A DNA stretch of 64,000 nucleotides from assembly GCA_026874595.1 (NCBI GenBank), contig CM049320.1, positions 2,261,501 to 2,325,500 of the forward strand, written 5' to 3'. Below are positions 26,594-40,700 of the stretch, one piece after another; position 1 is the first letter of the stretch, and every line of letters begins with the position of its first letter. Below the pieces are notes generated by a model. That model was not told where the DNA came from. It saw nothing but the letters and a program-made list of their open reading frames with translations, and did not search any database. The DNA is from Sipunculus nudus (taxonomy: Eukaryota > Annelida > Sipuncula > Golfingiida > Sipunculidae). The position numbers and the translations under genes were made by a program.

Positions 26594-29564
26594 TATCATG
26601 CTTTAACTATATTAGACTTTAATTTTATCAGATGTATTATAAATGAGGAAAATTAAATTGATCATATATTGTGGGATGCCCAAAAAGCCAAGTATATAAA
26701 TTTAACAATCATACAGAGTGATTTCATTAGTCATTTCAAAATTAATTAAATGCCCTAGCTGTGTAATGTAATAAATACTCATTGTCATTGTGTCATTGTC
26801 ACTACATTACTAAAATCAGCAGGTTTGTTCATGGACCATTTTTTATATTTAATGCTTAATATTTAATAGTTAATTTGAACCAGAGATTTTATATTTTACC
26901 AAACTTTTACAGTATTTCCAAGATGTATCTGCCAACATGTTATTAGTCATAGGAAAACTGGCTGATTTTCTTCAATAAATCATAACTACTGGTAGTAATG
27001 AGCATTGGAGTGATCAGATGGTTGCTGTTAAAAAGCAAAAAATCTACATGGCTGGGAGTTATGATCCCCAACCACAAGAGCACAGTCCCACAACTGACCT
27101 GATTAACTCTTGCAAACTGATATAATTACTAGAGATGCTTTTATTATGGTAAACCTTTTGATTGGCTAAACTGCTGTCATGACTTCTGTCACACAACCTC
27201 AGTCATAGTGTAATTCCTGATCAAGCCTTTTCAACTGCATATGTCGTCATTGTTTATTGAATTCATAGTGCGGTCATCATTGAGGGATGTAAGGGCACTC
27301 TGACTCTGAGTACACTGGTCATTAGCTCTCTAATGTCAGAGGGCCAAAATGATCTGATCAAAATAATTCCTTGAACTTTCTGTAGAAATAGGCCAGAAAA
27401 CACTGATCCCACCACACACAGGCTGCTCATTTTGTTAGTATATCTGTAAATGGTGGTCTGGTGGTCACAGGCGTTACGTGAAATGACTGAAATGTTTAGG
27501 CATTTCATGAAATAACTGATTACCCAGATTGACTGTTACATATCCACATGTGTATAACATATGTGGGGTATAATTTGAAATTTTTAAAAATATTTAAGTA
27601 TCATGTAAAAATGAATAAAATGATTTGAAATATGTATATATACCTTCAGAATGTATACTTTACCATGTTTAAAATATTGCACTTTATGGGGTCTAATATG
27701 AATTTAAAACAACTTCATCATTAATTTTAATTATATAGACTTTTTCCTGGGATGCTACCATTATACTATAAATCAGATTTTAGCTTTGCCAGCTGTAGTT
27801 CTGAGAACTTGTATAGAAAAGGTGAATACTCATGTGTAGAGCAGTTCTAATGGAAATTTCCCTAACTAAAACCTGTAGTGGTTACAACTCCTTGGCTGTA
27901 TTGATGGCAATGTTAAACCAGGCAATCCAATAACATATTAAGCAAATCCGTCAGAACTTGTAACAAAATCAGTTTCACTGGATTTACTTTCTCGGAAGGT
28001 CTTCAGTATAGCAGACCAGAATCTAGATGGGAGAACATTGTCAAAATTGGCAAGGATAATGACACGTGTCAACCATATATAATCATTTAAATTAGAGGAA
28101 TCATGAACATGTTACTAAATTGTCCATTAATTTGCATCAATTTAGTGATACTTCTCCACCATATTATAGTCATTTGTACTTATTTTCTATTTAAATAATT
28201 AAATATCTGTCAGGTCTGAATTAAACAAATAGGTTTAACAAGTGTAGGTGGCGCCACCTAGCATGCCAAAGAGTGTTAAGTGTGTAGTTTTCATACAAAT
28301 ATTCATACAAGCCAGTGAGGCCAGTAGTAATAACTGTTAGAATATAAGATATGTAGAAATACTATATAATGTGTGTTCAAATTTAAGTCATATTTTTGCT
28401 TATTTCCTTTGACTTCACCATATGATTTTAATCCATATAGAATTTTTGAAGGTTTTGACCAGACAGGTTTGATGCTAGTTAGTTTGTATGGTCTGACAGA
28501 CACATGTAGGATTTGCTTGTAATTCAGAACTTTAGTCAGTGTGACCAAATATTAAGAACCTAAAACCGTTATCTGGGTTTTTTTCAGAATCTAAAACTAT
28601 TATCTGTTTTTGTTTCAGAATCTAATGTTACTTAAAATATTGACCATATTATCAAGTGTCTTCCGAATTTAATTTTGATCATCAACTGTCATAATCATGA
28701 TCTGCATCAAAATCTTGATGGCATGAATACCTTATGGCAGGTTTGTTGAATCATTGGCTCAGGGTACACGAAAATGAAAGTATTGGGTGACTAAGATAAT
28801 GACACACACATTTATATTAGGGGTAACATGTTTGATTCGGAAACATTAATTTCAGCATTTAAATTAGGGTTTATCCACATTGTAATTCTCAATGTAGCTG
28901 TTTTTTTTTTCAAGTTGCATGTTAGCTTTCTTATTTATTCTTCTTCCAAAAAAGCATTTATCCCTGACTTGTTTGTTATTCTTAGTGAAGGAATGGATTA
29001 ATTCTTGAAATATGCTACTGTTATATTTAAATCATGTTGAGGTATATGAGAATACATGATTAATCATGCACAGGGTTTTCAATAAGAAGAAAATTTAAAG
29101 AGTCAAGGATGCCAGTCCAGTCAATGATTAAAATGTTGTCATTGTATGATTCCTCTATTAAAGTGAATAGTTAAGGATAAGATGTCAGTGCAGTGTTTGT
29201 ACAACTGACTGATTTGTTTAAGACAGTCCACAATATTAAGTGACTGTTACAAGGGCATTGTTTGATCCTCTCAGTCCTACAGTAAGGAATTTGTGCCTTC
29301 TTCTTTTACAATACACAATAAAGGTCGTAAAGTGAGTAGGCAAACACAGTGTTTGATGAGGAAAGCATTACAAAAATTCAGCCTCTTCATTGATGTCAGG
29401 GGAGTTCTTAGAATTTACCAAGGCTCCATCTGGTGAGCTGAAGCAGAACTATCAGGTGCACATGGATTTATTTCATAAAGGAGTTTTGAGGTCATGTCTG
29501 TCATCACTTACTGTTCTTGCCCTCTATTTCACTGTCACATTAAGCAGATAGGGATGTAGAAGCC

Positions 29565-29830
29565 TCCACTATTCACTTATTCGGCCCATATTCCCAGGTT
29601 CATTTAGCATAAGTGACTGAACCTTTGTGAATATTCCTTGATGATGTTCCTGAGTCTGGATAATGTGTTGATCCACACCAAAATCTAATAAAATCTTTAT
29701 TGACCCGTTGCCCAGAAAAAGTCATGAGATTCTGTTCATGATTGTGTGAGTTTTGCTGTGAACAAATGCACAAACACACACACAAACACATGAATGAGAA
29801 AAAACATACCCTGCTGGCAGAGGTGATCAC
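29565..29830. repeat. Interspersed repeat, copy 1
   Basis: Shares a chain of words with 61370-61645 in the same orientation: 'gcccatat', 'gtgaatattcc', 'gatccacacc' or 'gatccacatc', 'tctttattg', 'catgagattctgttcatg', 'tgctgtgaacaaa', then CA-rich DNA and 'cataccctgctggcag' or 'cataccctcccagtgg'. A third, partial copy of the right end is at 38335-38375. Class is uncertain. The first kilobase around it is otherwise featureless. Confidence 0.6.
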
Positions 29831-30359
29831 GAATGTGGAATAATAGGGCCTGCATTAAATCTAGGGTGAAACAGGTAAAGGCGAATAAAAAGACCAAATA
29901 TAGGAACATCTTCCCTAAACATGCCCTGGAAAATTTCAGCATGTTCTTGATTTACTTTCAATAATTGCTTTAATAAAACAAACGCCTTTTGCGCTTTAAT
30001 AATGATGTTACAGAGTCAACCATGACAACTTATATTCCCTAGGTAAATAATTTTGTTGCATTCTACAAATACACATTCTGAGAACTTTTCCTTATGGCCT
30101 TTCTTTAGACTTGAAAAACTCTTAAGTCTTGCTAGTTTTGTAAGTGCTTATTTAAGCTTATTTTATCCAGGTATGTTCTGAAGATTGATAATAATGTTTA
30201 CTTCATTTTATATCATTTTAGAATGTGTAAATAATTTCATTATATACAAAACTGTTTATAAAATCATTTATACAATGATACAATCTTCAGTGGGCCCTCT
30301 ATATGTAATTAATTGATTGACATGTATCTCTGTCATAAAAGGTGTCTGAAATAATGAAG

Positions 30360-31100
30360 CTTAATAATAAAGAGGTGTCTGTAACAGTGAGCTGTCTGTA
30401 ACAGGGAGTTGACTGTAACAGTGAGGTGTTTGTAATAGAGAGATGTCTGTAATATAGAGGTGTCTGTAACAGTGAGTTATCTGTAACAAGGACATGTCTG
30501 TAACAGTGAGGTGTCTGTAATAGAGATATGTCTGAAATAGAAAGTTATCTGTACCAGTGAGTTGTCTGTAACATTGAGGTGTCTGTAATGGAGAGATGTC
30601 TGTATTAGAGTGGTATCTGTAAGAGTGAGTTGTCTGTAACAGGGACATGTCTTTAACAGGAACGTGTCTGTAACATTGAGGTGTCTGTAAAAGTGAGGTG
30701 TCTGTAACAGTGAGGTGTCTGTAACAGTGAGGTGTCTGTAACAGGGAGTTGTCTGTAACAGTGAGGTGTCTGTTACAGGGAGTTGTCTGTAACAGTGAGG
30801 TGTCTGTAACAGTGAGGTGTCTGTAACAGGGAGGTGTCTGTAACAGGGAGTTGTCTGTAACAGTGAGGTGTCTGTAACAGGGAGGTGTCTTTAACAGAGA
30901 GGCGTCTGTAACAGGGACATATCTGTAACAGGAAGGTGTCTGTATTAGAGAGGTATCTTTACCAGGGGTTTTGTCTGTAACAGTGAGGTATCTGTAAGAG
31001 AGCGGTGTCTGTAAAGGAGAGATGTCTAAACAGTGAGGTGTGTTTAACACAGGGGCTTCTGTATCAGAGAGTTGATTGTAATAGAGAGGTGTCTTCCATA
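30360..31100 (+). repeat. 17-bp minisatellite directly upstream of last CLCN6 exon
   Basis: Units of 17 bp read 'ggtgtctgtaacagtga' with G/A and T/G variants ('ctgtaacagggagttgt'). The array stops about 65 bp before the splice acceptor at 31165. A long antisense open frame (30361-31191, 276 codons, repeating SLLQTPPCYRHLTVTDT) exists only because three 17-bp units make a 51-bp period that lacks stops. It has no start context, domain or composition of a real protein. Each + strand unit includes CTGTAACAG, a weak 3'-splice-site look-alike. Confidence 0.88.
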
Positions 31101-31165
31101 AGATGACATTTACTTGTATATACAGGTGTACATATATATATATGGTGATCCTTTTAATTGTACAG

Positions 31166-31252
31166 GTGGTCGGGATGATTACGAGGCACAACCTGACAGA
31201 GGACTTCCTAGAACAAATGCTTCATCAACAGAACCAACGGCGCCAGCTCTGA
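31166..31252 (+). CDS. CLCN6: CLCN6 last coding exon and stop
   Basis: The acceptor TTGTACAG ends at 31165. The phase-0 frame gives 28 codons, starting VVGMITRHNLTEDF and ending in NQRRQL, then TGA at 31250-31252. ITRHNLT is the characteristic last strand and helix of the ClC-6 second CBS domain (ClC-7 has a TRKDL segment instead), and the human protein also ends about 17 residues after this motif. The exon follows directly on the one at 18381-18506. The other two frames stay open through the downstream repeat, but they do not give the conserved motif. The last six codons and stop are the start of a 33-bp minisatellite. A possible poly(A) signal AATAAA is at 31979-31984. Confidence 0.93.
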   Translation: MVGMITRHNLTEDFLEQMLHQQNQRRQL

Positions 31253-31775
31253 CAACATGGACAGGACCAACAGGGCCAGCCCTGACAACATGGACAGGAC
31301 CAACGGCGCCAGCTCTGACAACATGGACAGGACCAACGGCGCCCGCTCTGACAACATGGACAGGACCAACGGCGCCAACTCTGACAACATGGACAGGACC
31401 AACGGCGCCAGCTCTAACAACATGGACAGGACCAACGGCGCCAGCTCTGACAACATGGACAGGACCAACGGCGCCCGCTCTGACAACATGGACAGGACCA
31501 ACAGCACCAGCTCTGACAACATGGACAGGACCAACGGCGCCAGCTCTGACAACATGGACAGGACCAACGGCACCCGCTCTGACAACATGGACAGGACCAA
31601 CAGCGCTAGCTCTAACAACATGGACAGGACCAACGGCGCCAGCTCTGACAACATGGACAGGACCAACGGCTCCAGCTCTGTCAACATGGACAGGACCAAC
31701 GGTGCCAGCTCTGACAACACAGACAGGACCAACAGTTCCAGTTTTGACAACATGGAGGGGACCGACAACTGCATC
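31232..31775 (+). repeat. 33-bp minisatellite seeded on the CLCN6 stop codon
   Basis: About 16 units of 33 bp, built from 'ggaccaacggcgccagctc' followed by 'tgacaacatggaca'. The first copy overlaps the final CLCN6 codons (AAC CAA CGG CGC CAG CTC TGA). Since 33 is divisible by three, every unit presents the same stop codon in the CLCN6 frame, while the other two sense frames and two antisense frames stay open for 200-240 codons. The array is therefore 3' UTR. Later units drift (GGCTCC, GGCACC, GGTGCC). Confidence 0.92.
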
Positions 31776-34700
31776 AGCTTTAATGATGCTAGCTTTGAGC
31801 ACATCAACATGAAAATCTGTACCCGCCAGGTTTGTCCACATCAACAGAACAAGTTGCCAACAATGTTCAAAGCTATTGCAAAATGGACCAAGACTGTTCA
31901 TTTAGCTGCTGTGATTACAAGAAATATTATATGAATTTTTGCTTATGCATTATTGATTAGGGATACCTGACCAATCAGAATAAACATTTACAAGACCACT
32001 GTATCCCCCCCCCCCACACCCAACACACACAACCACATGCTATAGTAATTCATTTTCAAAAGGACAGCTCTGGGATAGTTATTGTATAATACAGAAAGTT
32101 ATAGGTCAGGTGTTATGTTATTTTATTCATGCTCTGCAGGGGCACAAAGGAGAGAGGCATTCAAACCAGAGAACCAGTTCCTTTGACCAGGAAGGAACAG
32201 TTTGTGCCAAAGATTGAAAAATACAAGAGGCTTGTTGTGTATAGAAATGTGGATAGATTCCAAAGTCACAAAACAGAATGCCAAAACAAAGAGCAAACTT
32301 TATTTTTTGCCTGTTTTAAGGTACTGCATGTAATATACAAGTGTGATATCAGTAAAATGTATCCCATAATATGTTAATCAAAGGTAAAAGAAACCACTTT
32401 GTCATAGATTTTATTACCAGCAGGGAAGTGAAACCCAAGCATATATAATTAATACTTACATGTTTTATTTCATTTCATGTTTGAGCGGTTGAAATTTCCT
32501 TATACTGTAAAACCTGTATTATAAGGCCACCTGTGGGACTGGCCAAAAGTAATCCTAATTCACAGGTGGTCTTGTTAGGTATGGTCTTATTCTGGTTCAA
32601 TAAAGGTGGTCTTAATAGACAGGTGGTCTTATTAGACAGATGGTCTTTCATTTCCAAGTTTCAAATGAATTGTGATGGTCTCCTTTTTGCTCTATCACCA
32701 GAAGCTATAGTACAAATATTATCATTTCATGATTTAAATTTGTAAATTAAATATAAGTTTATAAATTTAAATCATAAAAGGAAAAATTTAAATTTATAAA
32801 TATGAATATCATCTGATGCTTTCCCTCAGTTATTTACATGGTTGTAGTTATCACTAAGTCTATCCACCTGTCATTTTTTTATTAATCTGTTCTTTCCTGG
32901 ACTTTGCCCATTTTTATCCACATACAAATGGCGGTTGAGTCTAGGATGTTTAAATGTCTTGTTAATTAGTGTGACCCTCATATATATGATTGTTAAGCTG
33001 TACTGAGGGTACAGTTTTAACCTTTTTGCAAATATTGCAAATTGAAAACCTCCCAAATAAAAAGTCAACCAAAGTACTTCTTCATATCTAGTTTACCAAG
33101 ATACAATGTGGTTAGAGGATATAAAGGAATTTCATATTTTCTCAGGAAAATATATGCTTCATGGTATATTTTGTACTCTTTTTTTACATACAATACAAAG
33201 TGTACAGATATTTTTTATAGTATGTTGCTGAGGAACACTTTTGGGTAGTATGCAATATACCATCAGTGTAAACAGATACTGCATTTATTAGTTTCAGCTT
33301 ATTGTTGTTAGGAGATGGCATACAGTGTAATAAACAGAGCTTTTAGTTTGTAAATATGCTATGTATTTGAAAATTACATGTAATACTCTTTTTCTCTGCA
33401 GCTGTGTTTTGCTTATTTAAACTTGCATTTTATAAAAAGACACTCTTCAGATGATTAGATATTCTTACTTACCATCATTTTACTGCTTTATGAATTATTT
33501 TATTATTATATAAAGATTGAAGTAGTTGAGAACCCCAGAGGAACAGAATGATTCACAGTAAACTATAGTTGTGATGTATAAATCCCAAATTAGGTCACTG
33601 TGCCCTATTATTTGTTATATCCTTCACAAGTGTGTCAGATTCCCCTTGGTGTCATACATATAGGCCTCTTATATTGTTATAATTTTCTTGGGTGTTAACA
33701 AAAAGTCAATTTTAATTCTCAGAGCTTCATATTATAAATATGACAATGGGTGATGCACCAATGTTAAATTGATTTGATCAGCTAACATAATCAATTACAT
33801 ATCAAGGTGAGATTTATACCACATAATTAATGTATACATGATAAATAAGGGCATTGTTCCTGTTTTATCCGTATGTAAAAAAAAAATACCTATGTGAACA
33901 TTGAGCAAAACACCTCACTAACAGCACTCTCTCATTTCCATATGTGCACTTAGTAACAGAAAATAGAGTTGTCATGAAATAAGTCACTGTTAATATGACC
34001 AGCTGAATAAAATAAGGTTGTTTCAGGTACATTTGACATCATGTCAGGTGTAATTAACACATAATTTAATGAATACAGGTCTAATGATACATTTAAGAAG
34101 TGTGGTAACATTTAAAAGTGATGATGTGTACATAACCTGTTAAATGGGGACGTGGGTGTCAAAAGAGGAAGTTAGATGTTGGAAGCATTTCATCGTTGAT
34201 GGAGGGTATGATTTTGTATGAAGGTAATTCAACTTGTACTTTTGGTATGTTTTGTTATATTGTCTATTCAGTTAACCAGGAGTTCTGTCCCTTACCTCAT
34301 ATAGCATAATTTCAGTAATGAATGTTACATATTAAGTAATAATAAGTAGGATAATTTTAATTGTTATAACAGTACATTGTGGAGATCTTTATATAAGCTA
34401 TGACGTTATAATAAATATTTATAACAATTAATCTATAAATGTGGTCATGTTACTTTAACTGTCTTCAGTCAACATGTGGTCCACAATGTAGCTTGATTAC
34501 AAAATCTACTTACAACCAGATTTATATATCCAATGTTAAACAGAATTAAGACAGCTATTTACCCTTTAATTACATGATTATAAGATGCAACAGAGAACCT
34601 TTGGATTTCACTGGGGTGACACATACTTTATGTAGCTGTTCTTATTGTTGCTTTGTATACCCAGATACAGAAGTGAAAATAAGAATTTCATGTGAATAAT

Positions 34701-37700
34701 AATTAAATTGAGAAATTAAACTTGAAAGGTGCAGCATTTACAGGATGGAAGAAGGGATCAAGTTAGTAAGGAATATAAGAAGAGAAAAAAAATAACAGGG
34801 ATATTCATGATAAATAAAATGTTTGACTGCCTAATTTGGATCCTTTACTGCAGTTTTCATGCAGATTGACTTATATTTACATGTATTTATAGCACCTGTA
34901 TCTATACTCTGTATTCAGTTGCATTCACTGATCTCAGAATAAAAGTATATTTCACATTTCTCTCTTTTGTATTTCTTTCATTAGAAAATTTATGGAGACA
35001 ACCTCCAAGTGTCCAGATTGTCTCTGTCCACATCAGTATTGATGAAAATGTTCTCAGTGGCGGGGCTGGGCTGCATGGATGTATCTGATAGGCATGGGAT
35101 AAACAAAACACTATTTGCATGTTACTTAGAGAATTCAAGTATTTGCTTTGGAGGTCAAGGTCAAATAAGCAGTCTGCAGTGTTCACTCAGATACAGGGTT
35201 CACTGTGGCTGATGCAGGGTTTTCTAATGTTATTGCAGGGTTCACTTTGGTTGACAGGGTTTTCTAATGTTATTGCAGGGTTCACTTTGGCTGTTGCTGG
35301 GCCACAAAATCTGCAGGGTTTAACAATGCATGGTTCATCATGGCAGGACATGGAAATTTAGAGATAAAATTTTCTTTGGCATTTTGTCAATGAACAATCA
35401 GCTGATTCATTAACTCTGGGTATTTTATGGGGAACAAGAACATCACAAATGGTGCATAATATGCCCATCATATATCATGTGACTGCTTACCTCATTAAAT
35501 ATGCGTGAATTTGGCTGAGAGTGTAATGCAGGTGAGAAACGATTGGTTAATATTCATAACGAGTTTCATGAAAATGCATCAGATTTTTGACAAAACATCA
35601 CGGCGCCACCAAAGTCTGGTGACTTCTGACCTCATAAAATATGCATGGATTTGCTGGAAAATGAACTAAGGCAAGACATTATATTGATTTATATTTCTTT
35701 TAAGTTTTATCAAGATCCATCATATTCCTGGGAAGTTATCACGGTGATCGAAGGACGGACTGTGCGACTATACCATAATACGTCCAATCATGGACAGTTG
35801 TATAATAATAAAAAGACAAAATTTTAGTGTAACTGTTTATTATACCAGTGCTCTGGGGTATATGTTACTGAATTCTATCAGTGCTCCAGCTAAGACAATT
35901 CATTTGGTTCAATCATCATAGATATATAATGTTACAAAAAAGTGACCCCTGACCCAAAGCTGTAGACAGAACATTTAAATTCATGGTGAAGGAGTAAAAC
36001 ATGGAAAATAAGCAGAGGTCTTGCAGGTGAAAGTTGTCATAAAACAACTAAAATAATGCAAAATTTATGATTAAAAGAAAGGAATTTTAAGCTTTATATA
36101 AAATCCATTTTTCTAGCAACATAATCGCAGGATTTAAACATTTCATTGAATTTTTACACATTTTCCCTCCACACACAGTATGGTATTAAAATGAAGTAAA
36201 CAATCTAAGCTGTGATTTGATCTTATGAACTCATTACACCCCTAATTACCAATCAAAGAGACATTGTACTTTGTAAGATGTAATAATAATAATAACTCTG
36301 CAAGGCATGTGCCACTCAACCATAGCAGAAACACTGTAGTTGACTTCATATCAACAAGGTTAAATATTCCCAATTTTCACTTCTTCATTGTTTCGTAAGG
36401 GGGTTTATTTTTGTGATTTACTGTACAGTAACTTACACAAGTAAGTAACTGTTATTATATCAATTAATTCATATACAAGCAAACCCTAACCATTGCATGA
36501 GGAGCTGAGAGAACATCAAACAGGTGGAAATTCTTCATGCAAAAGTGGCAGAAATAAAAAGAAATTGATATAATTTAAATTATCAATCTAGGTAACAAAA
36601 CATGTAAGCTAATTTTTATGCTACTGGCACAATATACGTGAGATGCCATTAAGAATATAGAATAAATTACTATTCACCTGTGCAGTTTGAATGTTTGACT
36701 TTTGCGAAAATTTTCCCTTTTCCAATTATCACAAAATTTGAAATCCTCGCAAACAAAAAGCCAACCATAATATCAATGCAAACCCCAAAAAATGTGTTAC
36801 AAACTGCATGGTTGCATTAAAGGTCAGCTCCGTGGGCCAGAACTAAGGCAACCATTATTACCTAATACTCCCTCGGCTGGGATAAACAAATTTGCTATCT
36901 CACAATGGTAAAGCATCAGTTGAACAAAATATCTTCATAGCTTGTGCCTTGGAAAAAGGGGGGGGGGGGGGTTGTTACCCTAAACCTCCAAAAAATTTCA
37001 TCCTTATCTGTTCATAATTTTTTTTATAGTAAAGTGTCAAACAGACAAAAAAAAAACAACTATGTAACCAACCAACCAACTAATAAGGATAAAAACAATA
37101 CACCATCTGTTGGTGGTACAAGAAGGTTTTCTTCTAAACATGCCAGACAGCACCTTGTATATGTAACCAAGTGAGAAGATGTGGAAACTTGGGACATGGG
37201 CAATTAGTTCATGATTTGCTCAACAGGTGGCATAACCTGCTTTGTCCCACTTCATGGAAACCACCTGGTCCTAACACTAAAGTACTGGTAGGCTTGATAT
37301 ACGTGGGATACTGCAAGTAATATCTTCTCTGCAGCTTGATCAAAGCTACGTTAAAAAAATTCACCTCTCTGAAAGGTGATGTATCAGTGAACAAAACCTG
37401 TGCAGGGAAAGGGATAAACTCCATGAAAGTGGATACAATGATGATGGTGGATACAATATAAAATTCTAAAGTTTAATTAGCTTCAAAATTACTGAAAATT
37501 TAAATCTGAGCTACAGTGTTTGCAGTGCAATTTTTTATTTTAATGGCAGTTAAAAATCACTCTTTTTAAAGGCAAACATGAAGTTGTACTATTTGTACTT
37601 TAAAATTAAATTAATATATGATTCAAAACCATAAAGAATTTTGATCGCAGCAAAACAGAACACACAAAATTATCACCAGGACTCTAAAATTCCTTGTAAT

Positions 37701-40700
37701 GTTTGCCTTTTTCAAGCATGTGCATATTATGCAGATTTTCATGAACAAAAAAATCCTGGGTTTTGTCAGGCTAATTTTCAACATGATTTTTACAAAGTTA
37801 TGTGACCATATTAGCTCCAGGTAAGTCTTTGCCATGTCAATGGATATTTTACAAAATTGTACAATAAAATCAAACATGGGAATATGGAAAGGCATTAATC
37901 AGATATATCAGTCACCTAGATAGCTGTCACCCTTCTGGTCATAATATCCCTAAAAATGGCCACCGTGGTAGGCCTACTTAGTAGCTGTGCCAGTTTAATG
38001 ATAGCAATAAATATAGAAAACTGGGGTAATTTGCATGAAACATTGGACCTATATGAGATCTCCTTACTGACTGACAGCATGTGTCTGATTTATATGTTCT
38101 TATGATCTTAATGTCACATGACAAAGAATGGCCATATAGGAGCCCTGCCTTAGATAAAATTATAAATGGTACCTAGCAGGCGGTACATCTCCTCCACCGC
38201 CAAACAAGCCTACCAGATCTGTCCCTCCCAGATCTCTGCACCTAAATATAGCATGGCTTTACATGTCCTGTCCCTCCACAAAGTCTCAAAAAGGTTGATT
38301 CAGTAGTTTTTGCATAATCCCCCTAACAATTAAACACATGAGAAAACATACCCTCCTTGGCAGGGGGTAATAACAATGCTGGTTGAACATAACCAGCCAC
38401 ACAGATGGAAAAAGGATGAGAAATAAAACATACAGACATGTATAACACAACCAAGCTTAACACAGCATTGTGAACTGGACATAAAACTGTCATCTTATAT
38501 ATGGTTGAATATTGTATCAGCATCTGGATTATACACACTCCCCTGTCATCATTCATATCATGCATATTCAACAGCTGTCATTCATATCATGAATATTCAA
38601 CAAGGAACAAAAAGTGAACCTTGACTAAAGGAGCTCAGCTGATTTTGATGTGATAGCATATTCTTTTGGTTATTCCAAGTTTTTAACTACAACATTTCCT
38701 GTATTTGCTAGCTATTTTTATGCTTTCAGACATTAAATAGGTAAAATCTGCACTTTAGACAATACAATGTGCTAATAGTTCTTAATGGTTACTTTAAATC
38801 ACTCCTTTATGTGTTATAGCCCCAAGATAATAACAATCTCAGTATTACCATAAAATAAACATTTAATAAAAGGAGCTCTAGTTTCTTGTGATGTTACTTA
38901 CAACTAAAACAATAATGAAATACATGCTGAAACAGAATGGCACTGAATGCATACCTTCATCTGCAAAACCATCCTTTTTTCTTTTACTACACGGACAGTC
39001 TCATTCCTCAACAAAGATTCATAGATATTGTAGTTATAGCATATTCCTGTTAATATCAAAAAGACAAACAAACAGATATTAGTGAATACATAATTTCCTT
39101 AGTGGCAATAAATATTTTCTAAAATGCGTGACCATAACAAAATGTAGAATTAAAATGGTGTAATCTTTTATATCTTCAACTGCAAGCACAACCTTGTTTG
39201 AAAAAAAAATAAAATATATATGATAAATTAGGGCTTGACACTAACCTTTGAAAGTACTTACCCAGTCAACCAAGTATAATCAAGCATTTACTTGCCCTAC
39301 AGGAATTTTTACTTGCTCTGGAAAAACCAGTGACTGCAGACACGACAACAAAGTGTGCCAACATGATTTTGTTACATGTTTTATTGCCTGGCAAAGATAA
39401 TAAACATGTTTAAATATTTGTTTATTAATTATTTTCCTCTTTAGCACAAGCAGTTCAAGATATTTTACTTGTCCTGGGCAAGTGGTCAACCATTTATGTC
39501 AAACCCTGCATCTCTTCAAATAGTTGGTGAATCTTTATGAAAAGTATCAATCAACAAAAAACTTAACATTTTTTCCAGGTATTTTAAAACAGCAATCATA
39601 TCTGCTTAACACACATCTGCATATGAAGCTTCACAAAATGCCTCATAATAAAAATTAATAATAATAACAAAACGTATGTGTAAAAACCTGCCATGACATA
39701 TAACTTTTCTTATCCCAAAATTAATATGGGTATTTTGTTATGAAACAAACTTTTCTTTTCTAAACTTTTAACTCAAACACCTGCACACAGCATCATTTAA
39801 TTATAATTTCAAAATTGAATATATTCCTTTCTGTCAACAAATGATAAAATCTGATGTTATGAAGCTGATTATAAAATGACAGGAGACTTTTATATCACTC
39901 TCTGGATACAGAGGACAATTTCCTCCTCTGTGACAGGAGATCAGGTACTGGACAAATCAGGACCCATATACTAGTACTTAGGTAGTCCTGTAGCTGGCAC
40001 TACCTGTTAAATGATTATGCAGATTAATGCATGTCTCAGGTTTTGGACCTGAGAGCTCTTATTTTGGGTTCCCTAGTAGATCTTAGCAAAAACTCCCTGG
40101 GTGCCAATACATAAGTTTCTAGCCTATTCGTTTGTGATTTGTGCCCTGTTAACACAGGTCATGGAGGGGTATGCAAATGAAATAGTGAATTTCCTAAAAA
40201 CAAAATTTGAATAACATTGAGTTACATTCATTAACTTAAATGATTTGCTCACATGAAGGCTAAGTATAGAACCCTATTTACTGGATGCGAGGCATCTAGT
40301 ACAATTCATTGATATCATAATTAAATATGGAATAAACAGTTTTAATCAATTTGAAGTCACAAGAAAATTTATTTATATATATGGAAGATTATCTGACTGC
40401 TGCTCAATAATAACAAGTGTAACCTCATTCTGGGTTGTTAAAGTTGCAAAATACAAAGAAATGCTCAACCTTGTCATGTAAGATCTAAGCAGTACAGGCC
40501 AGGCTGCAACCAGAGACTCCTGGTGTTACTGGAGTGTACTAGTCTGGTTTTGATGAACTCTGCTTACATGATTTCCATAGAATTAAAACATCTTCTCATA
40601 TCATCACTGTTTTTCAATAAATATTTTCCCACTATTTTCCATTTGTGATCATTTCATAAATCCAGTGAATATTTCAGTGCAAAAGCTACAGAAATGAAAA

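Larger units (their letters stand above)
18507..31165 (+). other. CLCN6: CLCN6 last intron (12.7 kb), rich in repeats
   Basis: Runs from GTAAGT at 18507 to TTGTACAG ending at 31165. Both flanking exons are phase 0 and the joined protein aligns without gap to the ClC-6 C-terminus, so no exon need lie between. It holds HINE-like elements (18993-22718, 23628-25876), TA microsatellites, a MITE, one interspersed repeat and a 17-bp minisatellite. Stretches such as 26590-29560 and 29840-30355 contain nothing I recognise. Confidence 0.85.

Noticed and set aside
30361-31191. 276-codon antisense open frame
   Set aside because: Produced by the 17-bp minisatellite (51-bp codon period without stops); no domain and no complexity beyond the repeat.
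31114-31934. Long open frames with TGPTAPALTTW, MDRTNGASSDN and antisense repeats
   Set aside because: All arise from the 33-bp array having a length divisible by three. The frame with homology to ClC-6 ends at the TGA at 31250.
32129-32377. Possible small gene of 82 codons
   Set aside because: No recognisable domain, begins with a weak start and is in the presumed 3' region of CLCN6; evidence is insufficient.
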